Positions 49,957 to 58,940 of a stretch of 64,000 nucleotides of DNA are shown here, in pieces; position 1 is the stretch's first letter, and the number at the start of each line of letters is the position of its first letter. The DNA comes from an uncultured Pseudohongiella sp. (GTDB lineage Bacteria; Pseudomonadota; Gammaproteobacteria; Pseudomonadales; Pseudohongiellaceae). The stretch is taken from contig OX638341.1 in the NCBI GenBank assembly GCA_951812965.1, positions 2,152,438 to 2,216,437 on the forward strand, read 5' to 3'. The notes beneath the pieces were generated by a model, which saw only the letters and a list, made by a program, of their open reading frames with translations, did no database searches and was not told the DNA's origin. Position numbers and translations under genes: made by a program.

Positions 49957-52269
49957 TTATTCCCGATCCGCGGCCGAAAGCCGGTTGATCTGGTACGCCG
50001 GCGGCGGTTCCATTCCCCGGAGCGAGCGCACGAAGAAGTCCCAGCGGCGCCGATTGAAATAGTCCGAATTGTCGAGGAAGTGTCCCGCGCCCGGCACGAT
50101 CAGGTATTCGAAATCCTTGTTGGCCTTGATGAGCGCGTCGATCAGGCGGCGGGTGGCGAGTGGCGGCACGTTCTCGTCCAGTTCGCCGTGAGCCAGGAAT
50201 AGTTTGCCCTCGAGTTTGTCCGCCCAGGTTACGTTTGAATTGTCGTCGTAGTGTGGGCCAAGCGGGAGCCCCATCCATTGCTCGTTCCAGATCGCCTTGT
50301 CCAGACGGTTGTCGTGATTGCCGGACGCGGAGACGCCAGCGGTATAAAAATCAGGCCGGCGCGTCATCGCGCGCACGACGTCGTAGCCGCCGGCGGAGAA
50401 CCCGTAAACGCCGACACGGGAGAGATCCATGTAAGGGTAACTCTCCGCCAGCGCGCGGATGCCGGCGATGTGATCGTCGAGTCCGACCTCGTGGAGATTG
50501 CGGTAGGCATGCGCGAGGAAATCGCGCGAGCGGCCCGAAGACCCGCGCCCGTCGATCAGCACCACGATGAAGCCGAGTTCCGCGATCGACGCGGCATTTC
50601 GGCCGGTCAGGCCGGCGGCAAACGACTTCGGCGCCATCACGTAGTGGGGTCCAGTGTAGATGTTCTCGATCACGGCGTACCGGCGCGACGGATCGAAATC
50701 GGATGGCCGGTAAATCGCGCCGTAGATCGGAGTCCGTCCATCCGCCGCCACAGTCTCGAATGGCTGCGGATACCGGTAGCCGAGTTCGTCCAGCGCCGAT
50801 GTGTCGGCGGCTTGCAACTGCATTATGATTTCGCCATCGAGCGCGCTGCGCAGCACGGAGCGGGTCGGTTCGTTGATCAGCGACATGTTGTCGACGAAGT
50901 AGCGGCCGTCCGGTGAGACGGAAACGTCATGGTCTAGCGCTTCGGGGGTGAGCAGCAACGGCTCGCCGCCGTCCCGGTTTACCCGGTAGAGATGGCGCAG
51001 GTACGGATCGCGATCCGGCTCGCGGCCGCTGCCGACGACGAAGAGATTATCTTCATCGAGGGTCGCGCCGGCGAGATAGTGAACACGCCATTCGCCGCGC
51101 GTCAGAGCGTGGCGCCGACCGTCGCGAGTTACCAGATAGCCGTGGTGCCAGCCGGTTGCTTCGGACAGCCAGAAATAGGCATCGGCGCGGTCCAGATAGG
51201 TCCATGAGTGATCGTAGTAGTCGACGAAGGTATCCGAGCTGGTTTCGGCGAGCACTCTGGCGGCGCCGCTCGCGGCATCGATCGCGTGCAGACGCAGCGC
51301 GCCGTAGCCGCGCGCCGGGATGAGCTGAGTGACTTCCTCGCTGTCTCCGGTCCAGACGAACGACGGCCCGTAGTAGTAGAGGATGTCCTGAGGCGGCAGG
51401 CCCACCGCGACACGGGCGCCGCTCGCGGCGTCGATAATGAAGGATTGCGCGGTTGGAACGTTGCTGTCGCCGGTTAGCGGGTAGACGTACTCGTAGGCGA
51501 TCGGCGGTGCGCCGTCGGGCGGTGTCGACTCCACGAGGCCAAGTGTCCTCGCGCCTTCGAGATTCATGCGATAGCTCGCAAAGCGCCGGGAATCCGGCGA
51601 CCATTCGATGTCGGCGTCCAATTCGGGCGTCGAACTCGCGGCCTCCACCATGCGCCGCGGGTTGACAAGCGGGCGGGCATAAGGGCGTTGCGCGGAACCG
51701 TCTGTCGTCAAGCGGCGGATATCCCCGCTGGCCATGTCCTCCAGGTAAAGATCGTGGTCACGGATGAATACGCGCCAGCGCCCGTCCGGCGAGAGCCCCG
51801 CGACCGGCGCCTCCACTTGCCGCAGCGAGTCGCGGGCGAACGACCAGCGTTGCCCTTCGAACCAGAAAGAGAGTGCTTCCGTTTCGAAGTCGTAGTCCAC
51901 GCCGCGCAACGATAGATCGGTGGCATCGACCGTTTCGCCGCTGGCTTCCGTCAGCTTCGCCGCGAGCGCTTCGTGGTCGAACAGCGCTTGGCTCTCGCCG
52001 CGGTCGGGGTCCGTCAGCACGAAACGGCGGCCATCGGCGGTGTCAGCCTCGAACCAGAACAGGGCGCCGTCTTCCCGCCACCGCGGCGTCAAGCGCTCGC
52101 CTTTCACGAGGGCGCCGAGATTTTCGGGCAGGAAAGCCTCCGCGCGCTCGTACACCGCGACGGGAAGCGAAGCGCCGTGCTGCGGCGCCTGCTGATCGGC
52201 GGCGCGCGGCGCGCAACCGGTAACCGCGAGCAGCGCGACCGCGGCGGCGGAAAACAAATTCTTGTGCAC
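49957..52269 (-). CDS. S9-family dipeptidyl peptidase IV-like lipoprotein
   Basis: A protein of 770 aa. A lipoprotein signal ends AVTGCA (lipobox cysteine near residue 19). A DPPIV-type beta-propeller spans about residues 60-500. The C-terminal alpha/beta hydrolase has the nucleophile serine in GVYGFSAGGYDVV, Asp in LFLAHGELDENVPP and His in VPGAGHFLDN. It cleaves dipeptides (often Xaa-Pro) from peptide N-termini in the periplasm. A TonB receptor remnant just upstream suggests a former peptide-uptake locus. Confidence 0.9.
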   Translation of the reverse strand: MHKNLFSAAAVALLAVTGCAPRAADQQAPQHGASLPVAVYERAEAFLPENLGALVKGERLTPRWREDGALFWFEADTADGRRFVLTDPDRGESQALFDHEALAAKLTEASGETVDATDLSLRGVDYDFETEALSFWFEGQRWSFARDSLRQVEAPVAGLSPDGRWRVFIRDHDLYLEDMASGDIRRLTTDGSAQRPYARPLVNPRRMVEAASSTPELDADIEWSPDSRRFASYRMNLEGARTLGLVESTPPDGAPPIAYEYVYPLTGDSNVPTAQSFIIDAASGARVAVGLPPQDILYYYGPSFVWTGDSEEVTQLIPARGYGALRLHAIDAASGAARVLAETSSDTFVDYYDHSWTYLDRADAYFWLSEATGWHHGYLVTRDGRRHALTRGEWRVHYLAGATLDEDNLFVVGSGREPDRDPYLRHLYRVNRDGGEPLLLTPEALDHDVSVSPDGRYFVDNMSLINEPTRSVLRSALDGEIIMQLQAADTSALDELGYRYPQPFETVAADGRTPIYGAIYRPSDFDPSRRYAVIENIYTGPHYVMAPKSFAAGLTGRNAASIAELGFIVVLIDGRGSSGRSRDFLAHAYRNLHEVGLDDHIAGIRALAESYPYMDLSRVGVYGFSAGGYDVVRAMTRRPDFYTAGVSASGNHDNRLDKAIWNEQWMGLPLGPHYDDNSNVTWADKLEGKLFLAHGELDENVPPLATRRLIDALIKANKDFEYLIVPGAGHFLDNSDYFNRRRWDFFVRSLRGMEPPPAYQINRLSAADRE

Positions 52270-52295
52270 AAACGCCTCCTTACTGTCCGAAAGTC

Positions 52296-52385
52296 TCAGA
52301 TGCTGTAGCGCAAGCTCGCGAAGTACGTCCTGCCATCGAGATCGTACTGCTCCGAGAAAAACGCGCCACGTATCTCTTTAGCAAC
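52296..52385 (-). pseudogene. 3' remnant of a TonB-dependent receptor
   Basis: The last 25-30 codons read AFFSEQYDLDGRTYFASLRY, then a terminal isoleucine and stop. That is the closing strand pattern of TonB receptors (YD-x-GR-x-Y). Upstream the frame loses similarity and there is no barrel, so only the tail remains. It directly precedes the S9 peptidase gene on the same strand. Confidence 0.6.
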
Positions 52386-52703
52386 GCTCCGTACGTGACG
52401 AACGCGCAAAATACAGCCGCTTGGGAACCCGGCTGCCGCCCCGGCTTGAGCGTGGTTCCGACTCGTGCCCAGAAACCAGGGAAGAAGAATATATAATATA
52501 TTCCAATCGAATGCCAACCCCGCCGTGCTCTTCGCTATTGTGGAAAATCTCGTCGGAAGCATGGCGAACGAATCGCAAAACAGGCAGAATCCCGGCGCAT
52601 TTTGGACAAAGTGGTGATTGCGCCTATAATTGATTGATTAAGCTGAATACAGGTCTTATTGTCTCGCCATAATCCTGATTTTCGCTATAAAGGGAGCAAG
52701 TAA
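52386..52703. other. Non-coding gap and presumed ompA promoter
   Basis: No gene is visible. The stretch is AT-rich near 52490-52505 (AATATATAATATATTCC). The region just before the OmpA start holds TATAAAGGGAGCAAGTAA, giving GGGAG as ribosome site. Confidence 0.5.
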
Positions 52704-53753
52704 ATGATCAATAAGAGTTCCCCACTGCGGTTACTGTGGGCTGCATTTGTCACGGCAGGCATCGCGCTTGCGGGCGGTGCTCAGGCGCAGGATCCGGTCT
52801 ACTACGCCGCACCCGGCCTGACCCTGCTCGACATCGGCGAAGAAGCAATGCTCGAAGCGCGGGAAATCGGTTTCACCTTTGCGCTGGGCGTCGATTTCGA
52901 TCGCCGCTGGAGCGCCGAACTCGGTTTCATGGAAGCCGATCCGGCATACGCGGGTGATGTCGTGGAATCCGACCTCGATACCTGGCAAGTAAACCTGCGT
53001 TATACGCTGGGACAACCCGGAGATCGGCTCCGGCCCTATGTCATGGGCGGTGTCGGCAACTTCAATCTGGACGGCGAAAACGATACCTTCCTAAATTACG
53101 GTGCGGGACTCGAATTCGAATTGAGAGACCAGGTAGTTCTGCGCGCCGGCGTCGGCAACAACAGTTATCTGGGCCGCGATGACGGAGACCTCGGTTTCAG
53201 CGCCGGACTGGTGTACTACTTAAGCGAACGAAATCCGCCGCCCCCGCCTCCGCCGCCGGAGCCCGTGGCGGTAGCGCCGCCGCCTGACTCCGACGGCGAT
53301 GGCGTCCTCGATCCGGAAGACGATTGTCCCAATACTCCGTCCAACTACGCGGTGGATGAAAACGGCTGCCCGATACTGATCGAGGAAATCGCCCGCTTCG
53401 AATTACAGGTGAATTTCGACTTCGACGAGTCCGTGATTCGCGATGAAGACGTTCCCGAGATTGAGGATCTCGCCGAATTCTTGCGCGAATACGACGGAGT
53501 CATGCTGCAGCTCGAAGGCCACACCGACAGCGTCGGCACGCAGCTCTACAATCTCGATCTGTCCCAGCGCCGCGCCGACGCGGTGCGAGACATGTTGATC
53601 GCGGATTTCGGCATCTCGCCGGGACGCATCACCGCACAAGGCTTCGGCGAACAATTGCCGGTCGCCGACAATGAGACCGAAGCAGGCCGGGAAGCCAATC
53701 GTCGCGTGGTGGCGATAGTCTCGGAGACCTTGCAGCGATACCAGGAGCGCTGA
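52704..53753 (+). CDS. OmpA-family outer membrane protein
   Basis: A protein of 349 aa. Signal peptide ends GGAQAQD. An eight-stranded barrel fills residues about 28-180 (alternating strands such as RPYVMGGVGNFNLDG). A proline-rich linker NPPPPPPPPEPVAVAPPP and a calcium-type thrombospondin-3 repeat (DSDGDGVLDPEDDCPNTP) follow. The OmpA C-terminal domain has the peptidoglycan-binding LEGHTDSVGTQLYNLDLSQRRA and NRRVVAIV. It anchors the outer membrane to the wall. Confidence 0.92.
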   Translation: MINKSSPLRLLWAAFVTAGIALAGGAQAQDPVYYAAPGLTLLDIGEEAMLEAREIGFTFALGVDFDRRWSAELGFMEADPAYAGDVVESDLDTWQVNLRYTLGQPGDRLRPYVMGGVGNFNLDGENDTFLNYGAGLEFELRDQVVLRAGVGNNSYLGRDDGDLGFSAGLVYYLSERNPPPPPPPPEPVAVAPPPDSDGDGVLDPEDDCPNTPSNYAVDENGCPILIEEIARFELQVNFDFDESVIRDEDVPEIEDLAEFLREYDGVMLQLEGHTDSVGTQLYNLDLSQRRADAVRDMLIADFGISPGRITAQGFGEQLPVADNETEAGREANRRVVAIVSETLQRYQER

Positions 53754-53800
53754 AGCGCCGCCGAATTAAGCATATTTCTCATCCCTTCCTATACTTCCTG

Positions 53801-53822
53801 TGCCGGCCCTGAAAGGCCGGCA
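53801..53822. terminator. Hairpin between ompA and rpoS
   Basis: TGCCGGCC and GGCCGGCA pair around CTGAAA (8-bp stem), 48 nt after the ompA stop. The tail is not T-rich, so its strength is uncertain. Confidence 0.5.
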
Positions 53823-53894
53823 TAGGAAAGTCGATCATTTACTAATTTGGGGCCCGTCACCGGCTCGGTCCGGCGGCGGGGAGGGATATTCCGC

Positions 53895-54869
53895 ATGTAC
53901 GAAAGCTTCTTGTCCGGCAACGGGCGCACGGAAACTCAGGACTACGACCATCATCACGCCTCCGCCGGATCGTTCCCGGAGGAAAATCGGGATCGATCCG
54001 TGGATTATGGCCGGCCGGCCGTCACGGACCCGGCCCCGGATTCAACCCAGTTATACCTTTCGGAAATCGGTTACAAACCGCTATTGACCGCGGAGCAGGA
54101 AGTCAAGTACTCACGCGCGGCGCGGCTGGGGAACGAGTCCGGCCGGAACCGCATGGTCGAAGGAAACCTGCGCCTTGTGGTCAGAATTGCTTCGCGCTAT
54201 CGCTGGCGCGGGCTGTCTTTTCTCGACCTGATCGAAGAAGGGAATCTGGGGCTCATACACGCTGTAGAGAAGTTCGATCCGGAGCGTGGCTTCCGTTTTT
54301 CGACATATGCAACCTGGTGGATTCGCCAGAACATTGAACGCGGGCTCATGAATCAGGCGCGGATGATCCGGCTGCCGGTGCATGTCGCCAAGGAACTCAA
54401 TGTAATCAAGCGTGCCGAACGGGAACTCTCGGCGATCAAATATCGGAAACCCTCGGTCGAGGAAATCGCCGAACGGACTGGCAGGTCGCCGGACAAGGTG
54501 GAATGGGTAATGGCCCTGAATGCCGGCGTTTACTCGATCGATGCTCCGGTTTCGGAGAAAGTCGACGCCCCTTTACTGAACATACTTCCCGAAAAAACCG
54601 AGCCCGAGCCCGGCAATTGCCTTGGCAGGAAGCTGCTGCGCGAACGTATGTCGGCATGGCTGCGGGAACTGACGCCGAAACAACGGGATGTGTTGCTGCG
54701 GCGATTCGGCCTGGAAGGCCACGACTGCGACACGCTGGAGCGAGTGGGTCGTGAAGTGGGCCTGACGAGAGAGCGGACACGACAGGTGCAACTTGAAGCA
54801 TTAACGAAACTCAAGCGCATTGTCACCCGGGACGGTCTCGAGACTGACGTACTGCAGGAGTTCGGCTGA
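53895..54869 (+). CDS. rpoS: RNA polymerase sigma factor RpoS
   Basis: A protein of 324 aa. ATG follows GGGAGGG; an upstream frame starts at 53847. Region 1.2 is LYLSEIGYKPLLTAEQEVKYS. Region 2 has NLRLVVRIASRYRWRGLSFLD, LIEEGNLGLIHAVEKFDPER and FSTYATWWIRQNIERGLM. Region 4 has TLERVGREVGLTRERTRQVQ. The closeness to RpoS over RpoD and RpoH is clear in region 2. It controls stationary-phase and stress genes. Its usual neighbour nlpD is absent; ompA precedes it instead. Confidence 0.9.
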   Translation: MYESFLSGNGRTETQDYDHHHASAGSFPEENRDRSVDYGRPAVTDPAPDSTQLYLSEIGYKPLLTAEQEVKYSRAARLGNESGRNRMVEGNLRLVVRIASRYRWRGLSFLDLIEEGNLGLIHAVEKFDPERGFRFSTYATWWIRQNIERGLMNQARMIRLPVHVAKELNVIKRAERELSAIKYRKPSVEEIAERTGRSPDKVEWVMALNAGVYSIDAPVSEKVDAPLLNILPEKTEPEPGNCLGRKLLRERMSAWLRELTPKQRDVLLRRFGLEGHDCDTLERVGREVGLTRERTRQVQLEALTKLKRIVTRDGLETDVLQEFG

Positions 54870-54985
54870 ATCGCGCGGGGCGCTGCCGAACGCGTCCGGC
54901 CCGTGAACGGGCATGAAGTCTGTCCGGGATTTGTCGATCGTGTACACTAGCGCCTCGAATTTTTCCGGCTCAACTTACTGATCTC

Positions 54986-56191
54986 ATGGAAAGCAATTTC
55001 GTCGGTGCGCTCGAAGGAAAGTTGATCATCGATTTATCTCGAGTGCTCGGCGGGCCCTATTGCACACAGATTCTCGCCGACCATGGAGCAAGGGTCGTCA
55101 AGATCGAACCTCCGCGGGGAGACGAAACCAGGGACTGGGGGCCTCCATTTCACGACGGCGACGCCGCCTATTTTCTCGGACTGAATCGCAACAAGCGTTC
55201 GATCGGGCTGGATTTGTCCGCTCCGCAGGGCAGGGAAGTGTTACTGGCGCTGCTGCAGCAAGCCGATGTTCTGGTGGAGAACTTCAAGCCCGGAAGCATG
55301 GAATGTTGGGGTCTGGGATACGAAGATCAACTGAAGGAGCGTTTTCCACGTCTTGTGCATTGCCGTATCAGTGGTTTCGGCGACGACGGTCCCTGGGGCG
55401 GGTTTCCCGGCTATGACGCAATCATTCAGGCCATGGCGGGCTGGTTCAGCGTCAATGGAGAAAACGAGGACAGCAATCCGACCCGGCTCGGCCTGGCGAT
55501 GGTCGACATGGGCACAGGACTTTATTGCGCCATTGCAATCCTGATGGCCCTGCTTGAGCGAGAGCGGTCCGGCCGCGGTCAATATCTCGATATGACCCTG
55601 TACGATTGCGCGGTCTCGCTGATGCACCCGCACATCGTCAATTACAACTTGTCCGGTGAAATTCCGCGCCCGACAGGAAACGCGCATCCGAATATCAGCC
55701 CCTACGACACTTTCCGCACGCGCACGGTGGACATCTTTATCGGCGCCGGCAACAACCGCGCTTTCGCCAAACTCTGCCGGGAACTGGATTGTGCGGAACT
55801 CGCGGAAGACGAACGATTTCGCAACAACATCGACCGCGTCAACAATCGCGCCGAGCTCAAGGTGGAACTGGAGTCCTGCCTGATCCGCCTGGACGGCGAC
55901 GAGGTTGGAGACAAGCTGGCGCGGGCGGGTCTGGCCGCGGGGCCGATTCACGACACGGCGCAGGTGGTCGATCACCCCCATACCCTGCATCGGCAAATGA
56001 CGGTCGAAAAGGATTGGTACAAGATGACGGGAATGCCGATCAAGTTCTCGCGCACGCCGGGCTCATTACGGAGCCTGCCGCCCCGTTACGGCGAGCACAG
56101 CCGGGAAATCCTGCGCGAATTCGGTTTCGACGAGGGCATGATCGCCGAACTCATCGAACAGGAAGTAGTTCTCCTCGACCGCCGCGGTTGA
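54986..56191 (+). CDS. CaiB/BaiF-family CoA transferase (family III)
   Basis: A protein of 401 aa that transfers CoA between carboxylates. The catalytic aspartate is in LGLAMVDMGTGLYCAIAILMAL. ALEGKLIIDLSRVLGGPYCTQILADHGA is the N-terminal CoA-binding segment; GLNRNKRSIGLDLSAPQGREVL follows. The substrate is not predictable. ATG at 54986 lies after CTCAACTTACTGATCTC. It converges on amt (20 nt between stops). Confidence 0.9.
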   Translation: MESNFVGALEGKLIIDLSRVLGGPYCTQILADHGARVVKIEPPRGDETRDWGPPFHDGDAAYFLGLNRNKRSIGLDLSAPQGREVLLALLQQADVLVENFKPGSMECWGLGYEDQLKERFPRLVHCRISGFGDDGPWGGFPGYDAIIQAMAGWFSVNGENEDSNPTRLGLAMVDMGTGLYCAIAILMALLERERSGRGQYLDMTLYDCAVSLMHPHIVNYNLSGEIPRPTGNAHPNISPYDTFRTRTVDIFIGAGNNRAFAKLCRELDCAELAEDERFRNNIDRVNNRAELKVELESCLIRLDGDEVGDKLARAGLAAGPIHDTAQVVDHPHTLHRQMTVEKDWYKMTGMPIKFSRTPGSLRSLPPRYGEHSREILREFGFDEGMIAELIEQEVVLLDRRG

Positions 56192-56211
56192 ACGCTGTTT
56201 CCATGTCCTCA

Positions 56212-57480
56212 CTATTGTTCGGGGTCCTGCAATACCAGGAATTCCGGATATGCCTGGATCCCCAACTCGACCAGATCCTTGCCGCGGCGTTCGGCATCCA
56301 TTGAAATTCTCACGTTGATCACCTGCCCGATCGCCAGCCAGAGGAGTAGAGAAACCGGAAATACAAATGCGCCAACAGAAAGTATTCCCGTGAGTTGAAC
56401 CAGAAGATCTCCACCGGATCCGATCCCGACCGCAATAGTGCCCCAGACGCCGGAGAACAGGTGGGCGGGAATCGCTCCTACGCCATCGTCGATCCGGCAC
56501 TTTTCAAGCAGCTTCAGTCCCATTACGCAAATCGTGCCGCCAACGGCGCCGACCGGTATCGCCCAAAAGTGGCCGGAGAAATCCGGACCCGCCGAAACCG
56601 CCACCAATCCGGCAATGGCGCCGCTCAGACTGACCATTAGATCCACCCGGTGGAAAACCAGTCTGGACAGGGCAATTGCGGCCACGAATCCACTACAGGC
56701 AGCAAGATTGGTGTTGACCACTATGTTGCTCATGGCCACGGCATCGATTACGCCGCTAAGGCGTAAATGGGAGCCGCCGTTGAATGCGAACCAGCCCATC
56801 CAGAGGATGAACATTCCAAGCGTTGCAAGAGGCACATTGGAAGGCGGCGTCTGATTAACCGAGCCATTCTGATTGAATTTACCGCGCCGTGCGCCCAAGA
56901 CCACAGCTCCCGCCAGTGCGGCCCAGCCACCGGTCGAATGCACGACGGTGGAGCCGGCGAAGTCCTTGAATCCCATCTCATCGAGCCAGCCTCCTCCCCA
57001 GGTCCAGGCGCCGACCACCGGATAGATCAAGGACGTAAGCACGACAACAAAAACGAAAAAGGACCAGAGCCGGACCCGCTCGGCAAGCGTTCCCGAGACT
57101 ATTGACGCCGAACTGGCGACGAAAGCCATCTGGAAGAGCCAGTGCGACATAGTCGAATTTTCGTTTTCGAGCACGGCTGCTATTGCGCTCTCGTCCCCGC
57201 TCAGCAGGGATCGTTCCACTTCAGAAGGTCCGGAAAGGAAGCGCAAATCGCCGACATGGATCTGTGCGCTTCCATACATCAGCGTATACCCGACCAGATA
57301 GAAGGAAATGCCGGAAATCGCAAGCAGGCCCACGTTTTTCAGGCAGATTACGGAGGCATTCCTGGCGCGCACCGAACCGGATTCCAGCATGGTGAACCCG
57401 GCGCTCATCCATATGACCAGTACGCCCCAGATCAGGAACGAAAAACTGTTCAGAACGAATTGTGTTTCCAGCGCGGTCAG
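56212..57480 (-). CDS. amt: Ammonium transporter, Amt family (CTG or unidentified start)
   Basis: A trimeric inner-membrane NH3/NH4+ channel. The pore His pair is in STVVHSTGGWAAL and PAHLFSGVWG; FGWFAFN-like WMGWFAFNGGSHL is present. The first ATG (57408) would remove most of helix 1. The reading frame upstream keeps Amt sequence (TQFVLNSFSFLIWGVLVIWMS), yet has no ATG, GTG or TTG back to a TGA at about 57577. A CTG at 57480 has AAGGGGA 7 nt upstream and is the best candidate, giving 422 residues. A GlnK gene is not in the window. Confidence 0.8.
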   Translation of the reverse strand: MTALETQFVLNSFSFLIWGVLVIWMSAGFTMLESGSVRARNASVICLKNVGLLAISGISFYLVGYTLMYGSAQIHVGDLRFLSGPSEVERSLLSGDESAIAAVLENENSTMSHWLFQMAFVASSASIVSGTLAERVRLWSFFVFVVVLTSLIYPVVGAWTWGGGWLDEMGFKDFAGSTVVHSTGGWAALAGAVVLGARRGKFNQNGSVNQTPPSNVPLATLGMFILWMGWFAFNGGSHLRLSGVIDAVAMSNIVVNTNLAACSGFVAAIALSRLVFHRVDLMVSLSGAIAGLVAVSAGPDFSGHFWAIPVGAVGGTICVMGLKLLEKCRIDDGVGAIPAHLFSGVWGTIAVGIGSGGDLLVQLTGILSVGAFVFPVSLLLWLAIGQVINVRISMDAERRGKDLVELGIQAYPEFLVLQDPEQ

Positions 57481-57576
57481 CGGGAAATCCCCTTGGTCAA
57501 ATGCAGAATCCCCTGGGTACTTCCGCGATGACCGGTAACGGTTACTGAGCGTGGCGAGGTGCGCATCGCCGCGCGA

Positions 57577-58812
57577 TCAATTCGCGGGGTCGGGGATGGT
57601 GTCTTCCACCGTAAGGGGGTTGAGGTGGGCGCCGTCGGTGATGCCGGCCTTGCGCATGGCGATTCCGGTGAGGCATTCCTGCACGATGCGGCTTGAATTC
57701 ATGACCGTGGTGTAGCCGGGGTCAACGAGCGGATTGAGTTCGACGAGTTCGAAGCCGACCAGATTATTCTCGGTGCAAAGCGCGCGCACGAGCGGAAAAA
57801 CTTCGCGCGGCGTCAGGCCGGCGGGTTCCGGTGTGCCGGTGCCGGGGGTATAGGCCGGGTCGAGCACGTCGATGTCGAAAGAAACATAGAGATATTCGGG
57901 GCCGTCGTTGGCCTCGGCCAGGATGCGCTCCATTACCGCAGGCCAGCCGTCGCGCTCGATCTCGACCATGGTGTGATAGCGCATATTGTTCTCGCGCATC
58001 CACTCGAAACCTTCCGGGCCCGGCCAGTAACCGCGCAGGCCTACCTGAATGTAGTTCTCCCCGAGGATATGGCCTTCCTCGATGAGGCGGGCGATCGGCT
58101 GGGCGTGGGAAATCAGGTGGCCGCCGTAGCCGCTTGTCGCCGCGTCGTAGTGGGCGTCGAAGTGGATGACGCCAACGTTTTCCTTGCCGTAAACATCGGC
58201 GACTCCCGCCACATCGGGATACTCCAGCGAATGATCGCCACCGATGACGAGGGGAATCGCGCCGGTTTGGGCGATCTCGCGCACCATGGCGCGGACGTAG
58301 GGCATGCTGCGCTCGACGCTGAACCGATCGATGGGGGCATTGCCGTAATCGACGGCGTTCAATTCCTCCTGCCAGGCGACTCCCGTGTGCATATGGGGCC
58401 GGTCGCCGACATCGAACATGCCGTGGCTGTAGCGCAGCGCGTCGGGCCCCTGGCCGGCTCCGCGAAAGCCGACGCCCATGTCGATCGCCGCGCCCAGGAC
58501 CGCCACATCGACCTCACCGGCGACCAGGTCTTCCGGGGTGATGGCGATCGGCAACTGGAAAAAGGTCTGCACGCCGAAGGCATACATCCGACCCGGATAA
58601 AAAGGCCCCGGTTCCCGTTCGGGATCGCCGCTGGTGTCGCGCAACTGGCTCCAGAGGTCGAAGCTGGGATCCTCGGTATTCATCGGAATCATTCCGTCTT
58701 CGCGCTCGAACACGCTCGGCGTGAATTCCTGGGCGACTACGAAAATCACCGGCAGCGCCAGGAAGCATGCGAAGACGATTTTCTCCAGGCTAGATCGGGA
58801 CAGTTTGCTCAT
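57577..58812 (-). CDS. Exported arginase/agmatinase-family (ureohydrolase) protein
   Basis: A protein of 411 aa. The manganese-binding motifs are GGDHSLEYP, FDAHYDAAT and SFDIDVLDPAYTPGTG, so both metal sites look complete. Unusually, a hydrophobic N-terminus (KIVFACFLALPVIFVVAQEF) precedes the fold. It is a signal or membrane anchor, meaning the enzyme acts outside the cytoplasm. ATG lies behind GGGGGGAG. It follows a TonB receptor on the same strand. Substrate (agmatine, arginine, guanidino compounds) is open. Confidence 0.82.
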   Translation of the reverse strand: MSKLSRSSLEKIVFACFLALPVIFVVAQEFTPSVFEREDGMIPMNTEDPSFDLWSQLRDTSGDPEREPGPFYPGRMYAFGVQTFFQLPIAITPEDLVAGEVDVAVLGAAIDMGVGFRGAGQGPDALRYSHGMFDVGDRPHMHTGVAWQEELNAVDYGNAPIDRFSVERSMPYVRAMVREIAQTGAIPLVIGGDHSLEYPDVAGVADVYGKENVGVIHFDAHYDAATSGYGGHLISHAQPIARLIEEGHILGENYIQVGLRGYWPGPEGFEWMRENNMRYHTMVEIERDGWPAVMERILAEANDGPEYLYVSFDIDVLDPAYTPGTGTPEPAGLTPREVFPLVRALCTENNLVGFELVELNPLVDPGYTTVMNSSRIVQECLTGIAMRKAGITDGAHLNPLTVEDTIPDPAN

Positions 58813-58830
58813 TGTTTTCTCCCCCCGGAG

Positions 58831-58924
58831 ATTCTGCGACTACGCTTCGCTCCGCGCAGAATGACGGTCGAGAACCCAAGTCATTCCGCGCGTATTTGTC
58901 ATTCCGCGCGCAGTCGCGGAATCT
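58831..58924. repeat. Hairpin repeats between the TonB receptor and arginase-like genes
   Basis: An inverted repeat ATTCTGCG ... CGCAGAAT spans 58831-58862. At 58898-58924 lies the same 27-bp repeat found inside feoB, preceded by a partial copy at 58880. None is a coding region. Confidence 0.65.
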
Positions 58925-58940
58925 GTTTCACTACCCGCCG

